Part shown: positions 58,800 to 64,000 of the stretch, in pieces
Layout: the number at the start of each line of letters is the position of its first letter
Position numbering within the stretch: the first letter of the stretch is position 1
NCBI RefSeq assembly: GCF_963853665.1
Contig: NZ_OY970459.1
Location: 3,782,001-3,846,000 of the forward strand
Source of the DNA: Mycobacterium decipiens
GTDB taxonomy: Bacteria; Actinomycetota; Actinomycetes; Mycobacteriales; Mycobacteriaceae
Reading direction: 5' to 3'
Length of the DNA stretch: 64,000 nt
Translations under genes and position numbers: made by a program
Notes under the pieces: generated by a model
The model's input: only the letters and a program-made list of their open reading frames with translations
What the model was told of the DNA's origin: nothing
Databases searched by the model: none

Positions 58800-60644
58800 T
58801 CAGGGCCGCGACTCCAGCAGGTCGATGACGCTTCGCGCCAACTCGTCGAGGCAGCGCTCGGGGGTCAGCCGCAAGTCTGGATTCTTGGGTCGCTGATAGG
58901 GACTGTCGATCCCGGTGAAATGCGTGATCTCACCCGCACGCGCTTTGGCATACAACCCCTTGGGATCACGCCTCTCACAGTCCTCGAGCGGGGTGTCGCA
59001 GAACACCTCTAAAAAGTCTATTCCGGCGTCCGCGTGGACTTTACGAGCCAAGGCGCGGTGCTCAGCGAGCGGACTGATCGCCGGCACCAGCACCAGGTGA
59101 CCACAATCGGCGAGCAGCGTGGCCACATACGACAGCCGGCGCAGATTCTCCGCGCGGTCGGCCATGCTGAAGCCCAAGTCGGCATTCAGCCCGTGCCGTA
59201 GGTTGTCGCCGTCGAGAACGTAAGCAGGGACGCCTTTTTCGAGCAGCTTGCGCTCAACCAGCACGGCGACCGACGACTTGCCGGATCCGGACAGGCCGGT
59301 GAACCACACCGTCCTGCCCCTGGGAACCCGGTCTTGCGTAGCGACAAGCGACTTGTGCCGCACCGTGTTCGGGCTAGGCACCCGGGTCGAGCCGTCACGC
59401 AACACCATGCCCGCCGCCACCGTTCCGTTGGTGTCGGGGTCGATGAGGATGAACGAGCCGGTGCTGGCGTTGCGGGTGTATTCGTCAAGCAGCAACGGTA
59501 CTTGAGTGCGCAGCGAAACACGGCCAAGTTCGTTGAGTTTCAACGCTGTTGCGGTCTTGTCCCGGTGCAGGGTGTTCACATCGAGCCGGTAGTCCAGCCC
59601 GGTTATCCTCGCGCGGGTGGTTCGGGTGGTGTGTTTGATGACGTAGTCGCGGCCGGGCTCCAGCACCGCGTTATCCGCCATCCAGCACACGGTCGCGTCG
59701 AACTGCTGCGCAATCCTGGGCTGGTTGTTGGCGCGAGCGATCATGTCACCGCGCGAGATATCGATCTCGTCAGCGAGCGTCACCGAAACCGCCATCGGCG
59801 GAAACGCCTCTGCCACTGGTCCGTTCGTGCCGTCGATCGCGCTGATCCGGGTGGTCTTCCCAATCGGTAGCACGACTACTTCGTCGCCTGGACGCATCAC
59901 CCCACTGGCCACGGTGCCCGCGTAGCTGCGATGGTCTTGATGCTCGAGGGTGTGCGGCCGGATGACGTACTGAACCGGGAACCGCACGTCGACCAGGTTG
60001 CGGTCACCGGCGATGTAGACCTCCTCGAGGTGGGACAGCAGCGATGGTCCCTCGTACCACGGCGTCTCGTCCGATTTGGTCACCACATTGTCGCCGTGCA
60101 GCGCCGAAAGCGGGATGGAGGTTACGTCCTGCACGTCGAGGCGGGCGGCGAAGGCATGGAATTCGTCCCGAATCGACTCGAATTTCTCTTGGTCCCAGCC
60201 GATCAGGTCCATCTTGTTGACCGCCAGTACCAAGTGACGAATGCCCAGCAGCGATGCCAGAAAGGCGTGCCGGCGGGATTGCTCCAGCAGGCCGTGCCGG
60301 GCATCGACCAGCACGATCACCAGTTGGGCGGTCGACGCACCGGTCACCATATTGCGCGTGTATTGGATGTGTCCCGGGGTATCGGCAATGATGAATTTCC
60401 GCTTGGGAGTGGCGAAGTAGCGGTAGGCCACATCGATCGTGATGCCCTGCTCACGCTCGGCCCGCAGACCGTCGGTGACCAGAGCCAGGTCGGTGTAGTC
60501 GTGGCCGCGGTCCTTGGATGTCTGCTCCACCGACGCCCACTGGTCTTCCATCACCGCTTTGGAGTCATAGAGCAGGCGCCCGATCAGCGTCGACTTGCCG
60601 TCGTCGACGGAACCCGCTGTCGCCAGCCGCAATAACGTCGTCAT
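58800..60644 (-). CDS. cysN: Bifunctional sulfate adenylyltransferase subunit 1/APS kinase
   Basis: A 614-residue CysN-CysC fusion. The N-terminal GTPase (P-loop GSVDDGKSTLIG, DTPGHIQYTRN, NKMDL) drives APS formation by CysD. The C-terminal APS kinase (P-loop GLSGSGKSS near residue 450, DGDNLRHGLNADLGFS) makes PAPS. The fusion is usual for mycobacteria. Its ATG overlaps the cysD stop by one base (TGATG). Confidence 0.95.
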   Translation of the reverse strand: MTTLLRLATAGSVDDGKSTLIGRLLYDSKAVMEDQWASVEQTSKDRGHDYTDLALVTDGLRAEREQGITIDVAYRYFATPKRKFIIADTPGHIQYTRNMVTGASTAQLVIVLVDARHGLLEQSRRHAFLASLLGIRHLVLAVNKMDLIGWDQEKFESIRDEFHAFAARLDVQDVTSIPLSALHGDNVVTKSDETPWYEGPSLLSHLEEVYIAGDRNLVDVRFPVQYVIRPHTLEHQDHRSYAGTVASGVMRPGDEVVVLPIGKTTRISAIDGTNGPVAEAFPPMAVSVTLADEIDISRGDMIARANNQPRIAQQFDATVCWMADNAVLEPGRDYVIKHTTRTTRARITGLDYRLDVNTLHRDKTATALKLNELGRVSLRTQVPLLLDEYTRNASTGSFILIDPDTNGTVAAGMVLRDGSTRVPSPNTVRHKSLVATQDRVPRGRTVWFTGLSGSGKSSVAVLVERKLLEKGVPAYVLDGDNLRHGLNADLGFSMADRAENLRRLSYVATLLADCGHLVLVPAISPLAEHRALARKVHADAGIDFLEVFCDTPLEDCERRDPKGLYAKARAGEITHFTGIDSPYQRPKNPDLRLTPERCLDELARSVIDLLESRP

Positions 60645-61573
60645 CAGAAGTACCCCTGCCGCTTGCGGTCTTCCATTCCAGCCTCCGAGATCCGGTCGTC
60701 AGCCCTGGTCGCCCCGCGCTCCGTCAACCGGGACACCGCGGTTTCGGCGATGACCTCCCCGACCGTCGACGCCGGCGACTCGACGCACCCGGTGCAGGTG
60801 ACGTCCCCGACCGTGCGGAATCGCACCGTAGCCTCGAACACTCGCTCGTCGGGGCGCGGCTGCATGTGCCGGTGTACTGCCAACAACATCCCATCGCGCT
60901 GAAAAACCTTGCGCCGGTGGGCGAAATAGATCGACGGCAAGGTGACCTTCTCAGCGCCGACGTAGGCCCAGATGTCGAACTCGGTCCAGTTGGACAGCGG
61001 GAAGACCCGGATGTGCTCGCCCTTGTGGTGCCGTCCGTTGTAGAGATTCCACAATTCCGGCCGCTGAGCCTTCGGTTCCCACTGGCCGAACTCGTCGCGG
61101 AAGCTGAACACCCGCTCCTTGGCGCGCGCCTTCTCCTCGTCGCGCCGGGCTCCCCCGAATGCCGCGTCGAACTTGTTCTCCCGAATGGCGCGCAGCAACG
61201 TCACGGTCTGTATTGGATTTCGCGATGGGATGGTCTCGACCACCCGGCCGGCATCGATGTCGTCTTGCACCGACGCCACCACCAACCGCACCCCGGACGC
61301 GGCGACCAGCTCGTCGCGGGTCGCGATGACCTCGTCGAAGTTGTGACCGGTGTCGACGTGCATGACCGGGAACGGCAGTCGCCCAGGATGAAACGCCTTC
61401 AGCGCCAGGTGCAGCATGACGATGGAGTCCTTGCCTCCCGAGAACAACAGCACGGGCCGCTCGAACTCGGCGGCCACCTCCCGGATGATGTGGATCGCTT
61501 CGGCCTCAAGCAAGCGCAGATGGCTCAGTTCATACTGGCCGGGCGCGGGGCCGGCCGTCACATCGCTGGTCAT
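60644..61573 (-). CDS. cysD: Sulfate adenylyltransferase subunit 2
   Basis: A 309-residue PP-loop ATP pyrophosphatase (VLLFSGGKDSIVML) that forms adenosine-5'-phosphosulfate from sulfate and ATP with CysN. The C-terminus GMEDRKRQGYF is conserved. ATG at 61573 (MTSDVTAGPAPGQ) matches homologues; other ATGs upstream are in frame but lie nearer to the operator-like palindromes. Confidence 0.95.
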   Translation of the reverse strand: MTSDVTAGPAPGQYELSHLRLLEAEAIHIIREVAAEFERPVLLFSGGKDSIVMLHLALKAFHPGRLPFPVMHVDTGHNFDEVIATRDELVAASGVRLVVASVQDDIDAGRVVETIPSRNPIQTVTLLRAIRENKFDAAFGGARRDEEKARAKERVFSFRDEFGQWEPKAQRPELWNLYNGRHHKGEHIRVFPLSNWTEFDIWAYVGAEKVTLPSIYFAHRRKVFQRDGMLLAVHRHMQPRPDERVFEATVRFRTVGDVTCTGCVESPASTVGEVIAETAVSRLTERGATRADDRISEAGMEDRKRQGYF

Positions 61574-61601
61574 GACATCCATGGCGCATTCCAAGTCTCT
61601 A

Positions 61602-61640
61602 TACCTGATAAATCTGGTAGATTTGACCATATTTATGGTC
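61602..61640 (-). promoter_or_regulatory. Palindromic operator-like sites upstream of cysD
   Basis: AT-rich against the GC-rich background. AAATCT-GGT-AGATTT at 61610-61624 is a perfect 6-bp inverted repeat and GACCATA-TT-TATGGTC at 61625-61640 a perfect 7-bp one, directly adjacent. They overlap an imperfect TACC...GGTA dyad at 61602-61619. They lie 29-67 bases before the cysD start and are candidates for binding by the neighbouring Rrf2 regulator or another sulfur regulator. Confidence 0.55.
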
Positions 61641-61785
61641 ATTGCCATCCATAGAACCAGCGTCCGGCGACGATGTCAATGAAGCCACTGTTGCGGCGAC
61701 TGCCCCTGGGACAGCATCCACGGATGCGGGAACCGCTCGCCGAGCTGGGAATCAGAGCCGAGCTACCAGGTCGCTCGACCGGCCG

Positions 61786-62277
61786 CTACGGCGTGACCTC
61801 GTTGAGCTTGCCGGTGGCGACATCGAAGATGAACCCTCGCAGGGAGACGTGCTTGGTCACGAACGGACTGTTTTCGATGCGGCGTAGCGACTGCCGGACA
61901 TCCTCGGCGATCTCCGGGAAGGCCTCGGCCGCCCACGGCGGCTTGACCCCGATCTCATCCTGGATGCCGCGCTTGAAGTCGTCGTCGGTGAAGGTGAGCA
62001 TCCCGCAGTCGGTGTGGTGAATCAGGATGATCTCGCGGGTCCCCAGCAACCGCTGACTGATAGCCAGCGAGCGGATGGCGTCGTCGGTGACGACCCCACC
62101 GGCGTTGCGGATGACGTGTGACTCCCCCTCGTTGATGCCGAGCACGCGGTAGACGTCCAGGCGGGCATCCATGCACGCCAGAACCGCGACATGTTTGCTG
62201 GGCGGCAGCGGTAGCGGCCCTTTGAAGCTGCTCGCGTACTTGGCGTTGTTGGCCAGATAGTCATTGGTAACCGTCAC
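61786..62277 (-). CDS. canA: Beta-carbonic anhydrase
   Basis: A 163-residue beta-class carbonic anhydrase (Rv1284 counterpart) interconverting CO2 and bicarbonate. Zinc ligands are Cys35 (ACMDARLD), His88 and Cys91 (HHTDCGML), with Asp37 and Arg39 forming the catalytic dyad. The protein is compact, as in the plant-type/type II short members. It diverges from oppB. Confidence 0.95.
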   Translation of the reverse strand: MTVTNDYLANNAKYASSFKGPLPLPPSKHVAVLACMDARLDVYRVLGINEGESHVIRNAGGVVTDDAIRSLAISQRLLGTREIILIHHTDCGMLTFTDDDFKRGIQDEIGVKPPWAAEAFPEIAEDVRQSLRRIENSPFVTKHVSLRGFIFDVATGKLNEVTP

Positions 62278-62496
62278 GCAGGCCTCCTCGGGTATCGCGG
62301 TAGGGATTTGCTACACAGATCGGTACCGCGGAGGATTCTAGCAATCGGCTACCTGGATTTCACGGGTGCGGATCGACGGGATTGGAATAGATCGGACCTT
62401 CGCGAGCATCGCGTCCTACGTTAACTAGGCACACCACCGGCGGCGACCCATTCCCCCAGCTCGCTACCCTGTCCCAATGCGACACGGTGGTTGTGC

Positions 62497-63474
62497 ATGA
62501 CACGCTATCTGGCACGCCGGCTGCTCAACTACCTCGTGCTGCTGGCGTTGGCGTCGTTCCTGACGTACTGCCTGACCTCGCTGGCGTTTTCGCCGCTGGA
62601 AGGCCTGATGCAGCGCAGTCCCCGTCCACCACAAGCGGTTATCGATGCCAAGGCGCACGATCTCGGCTTGGACAGGCCCATACCGATTCGCTACGCCAAC
62701 TGGGTTTCGCACGCCGTCCGCGGCGATTTCGGCACCACCATCACCGGTCAGCCCGTCTCCGCCGAACTGGGGCGCCGCATCGGCGTCAGCCTGCGGCTGC
62801 TGGTCGTCGGATCCGTGGTCGGCACGGCGCTGGGCGTGGTGATCGGGGCGTGGGGTGCCATCCGCCAGTACCGGCTCAGCGACCGCGTCGTCACCATGGC
62901 AGCCCTGCTCGTGCTGAGCACGCCGACGTTCGTCGTGGCCAACCTGTTGATCCTGGGCGCGCTGCGGGTCAACTGGGCGCTGGGCATTCAGCTCTTCGAC
63001 TACACCGGGGAGACGTCACCGGGTGTCGCGGGCGGGACGTGGGAAAGCTTGAGCGACCGATTGCAGCATCTGGTGCTGCCGTCGCTGACGCTGGCGCTGG
63101 GGGCCGCCGCCGGTTTCAGCCGGTATCAGCGCAACGCGATGCTCGACGTCCTCGGCCAGGATTTCATTCGCACCGCCCGTGCCAAGGGGCTGACCCGACG
63201 GCGGGCCCTGCTCAAACACGGCCTGCGCACGGCGTTGATACCGATGGCGACGCTGTTCGCCTACGGGGTGGCCGGGTTGGTCACCGGAGCGGTATTCGTG
63301 GAGAAGATCTTCGGCTGGCACGGCATGGGTGAATGGATGGTCCGCGGCATCTCAACTCAGGACACCAATATCGTCGCGGCGATCACGGTCTTCTCCGGCG
63401 CTGTCGTGTTGCTCGCCGGCTTGCTCTCCGACGTCATCTACGCGGTTCTTGATCCACGGGTGCGGGTGTCATGA
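62497..63474 (+). CDS. oppB: Oligopeptide ABC transporter permease OppB
   Basis: A 325-residue inner membrane permease with six hydrophobic segments. The EAA loop GQDFIRTARAKGLTRRRALL contacts the ATPase subunit. ATG at 62497 (MTRYLARRLLNYLV) fits homologues. It overlaps oppC by four bases (ATGA). It should import peptides with a solute-binding protein encoded beyond the window. Confidence 0.94.
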   Translation: MTRYLARRLLNYLVLLALASFLTYCLTSLAFSPLEGLMQRSPRPPQAVIDAKAHDLGLDRPIPIRYANWVSHAVRGDFGTTITGQPVSAELGRRIGVSLRLLVVGSVVGTALGVVIGAWGAIRQYRLSDRVVTMAALLVLSTPTFVVANLLILGALRVNWALGIQLFDYTGETSPGVAGGTWESLSDRLQHLVLPSLTLALGAAAGFSRYQRNAMLDVLGQDFIRTARAKGLTRRRALLKHGLRTALIPMATLFAYGVAGLVTGAVFVEKIFGWHGMGEWMVRGISTQDTNIVAAITVFSGAVVLLAGLLSDVIYAVLDPRVRVS

Positions 63475-64000
63475 CGGCCATCGACGGGACTGCGCCAGTG
63501 GAATTCACCTCCCGCCGCAAGCTGGTGCTGCGCCGGTTCCTGCGCAACCGGGCCGCGGTCGCGTCGCTGGCGGCCCTGGTCCTGCTGTTCGTCGGCTGCT
63601 ACGCGCTGCCCCCGCTACTGCCCTACTCCTACGACGACCTCGATTTCAACGCGCTGCTGCAGCCACCCAACACCAAGCATTGGCTGGGCACCAACGCGCT
63701 GGGCCAAGACCTGCTGGCGCAGACACTGCGGGGCATGCAGAAGTCAATGCTGATCGGCGTTTGCGTCGCGGTGATCTCCACCGCAATAGCCGCCACGGTC
63801 GGAGCCATCTCCGGGTACTTCGGGGGCTGGCGGGACCGGGCGCTAATGTGGGTGGTCGATCTGCTGCTGGTGGTGCCCAGCTTCATCCTCATCGCCATTG
63901 TCACGCCGCGAACCAAAAACTCGGCCAACATCATGTTCCTGGTCTTGCTGCTGGCCGGCTTCGGCTGGATGATCAGCTCCCGCATGGTGCGGGGTATGAC
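63471..64000 (+). CDS. oppC: Oligopeptide ABC transporter permease OppC, cut by window end
   Basis: The first 176 residues of a permease of about 290. An N-terminal cytoplasmic part, the first membrane helix (AVASLAALVLLFVGCYALPP), the conserved LGTNALGQDLLAQTLRGMQKS segment, and part of the permease core are visible. The ATG overlaps the oppB stop (ATGA). The end of the gene lies outside the window. Confidence 0.94.
   Translation, partial: MTAIDGTAPVEFTSRRKLVLRRFLRNRAAVASLAALVLLFVGCYALPPLLPYSYDDLDFNALLQPPNTKHWLGTNALGQDLLAQTLRGMQKSMLIGVCVAVISTAIAATVGAISGYFGGWRDRALMWVVDLLLVVPSFILIAIVTPRTKNSANIMFLVLLLAGFGWMISSRMVRGM

Overview
The window is from a slow-growing Mycobacterium close to the M. tuberculosis complex. 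The base composition is high in GC. Gene order follows the M. tuberculosis H37Rv stretch from glgP (Rv1328) to oppC (Rv1282c), read in the opposite direction. Many proteins match the remembered M. tuberculosis sequences almost residue for residue; AtpE looks identical. It does not look like H37Rv itself. The first variable region of the 16S gene differs at several bases. A PE_PGRS gene (remembered as PE_PGRS24) is missing between glgB and the thioredoxin-like gene. The IS1557 copy (remembered as Rv1313c) is missing next to the DUF2550 gene. Two gene blocks (47.5-52.4 kb and 53.9-58.2 kb) contain genes I do not recall from H37Rv. All such comparisons are from memory and were not run.

Layout. 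1-5.9 kb holds alpha-glucan metabolism: glgP (cut by the window edge) diverges from glgE-glgB. 5.9-6.9 kb holds a decayed IS110-family transposase remnant. 6.9-10.7 kb holds a thioredoxin/TPR protein, fadA4, a VOC epimerase, a small zinc-ribbon protein and the mismatch-repair nuclease NucS. 10.7-15.7 kb holds three tandem membrane class III nucleotidyl cyclases. 15.8-17.8 kb holds the alkA-ogt alkylation-repair pair, closed by a strong bidirectional terminator. 17.8-23.2 kb is the rRNA operon on the minus strand with its leader and promoter. murA and a PduO-type corrinoid adenosyltransferase follow as a divergent pair.

From 25.1 to 47.2 kb every gene is on the minus strand. In transcription order they are argS, lysA, hom (thrA), thrC, thrB, rho, rpmE, prfA, prmC, a Sua5/YrdC protein, wecA, an AtpI-like protein, atpB-E-F-H-A-G-D-C and a DUF2550 protein. 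Several neighbours are translationally coupled (ATGA, GTGA and TAGTG overlaps). A 52-bp MIRU-like tandem array (nine full units and one partial) sits exactly between the prmC stop and the sua5 start.

Beyond tRNA-Arg(CCG), the 47.4-58.2 kb region is more accessory. It holds secreted and membrane proteins of unknown role, an LCMT-family methyltransferase, a DUF2254 membrane protein, a triple-LysM esterase, a Nudix hydrolase, an SRPBCC protein, a two-TM potassium channel with RCK domains on both sides of its pore, an LLM-class oxidoreductase and a VOC protein. The right end carries sulfate activation (Rrf2 regulator, cysNC, cysD), a beta-carbonic anhydrase and the start of an oligopeptide ABC permease operon (oppB, oppC cut by the window end).

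I did not find a clearly unprecedented multi-gene system. The strongest unexplained structure is the MIRU-like array. Its reading frames could carry re-initiating ribosomes stepwise from prmC to the next gene.
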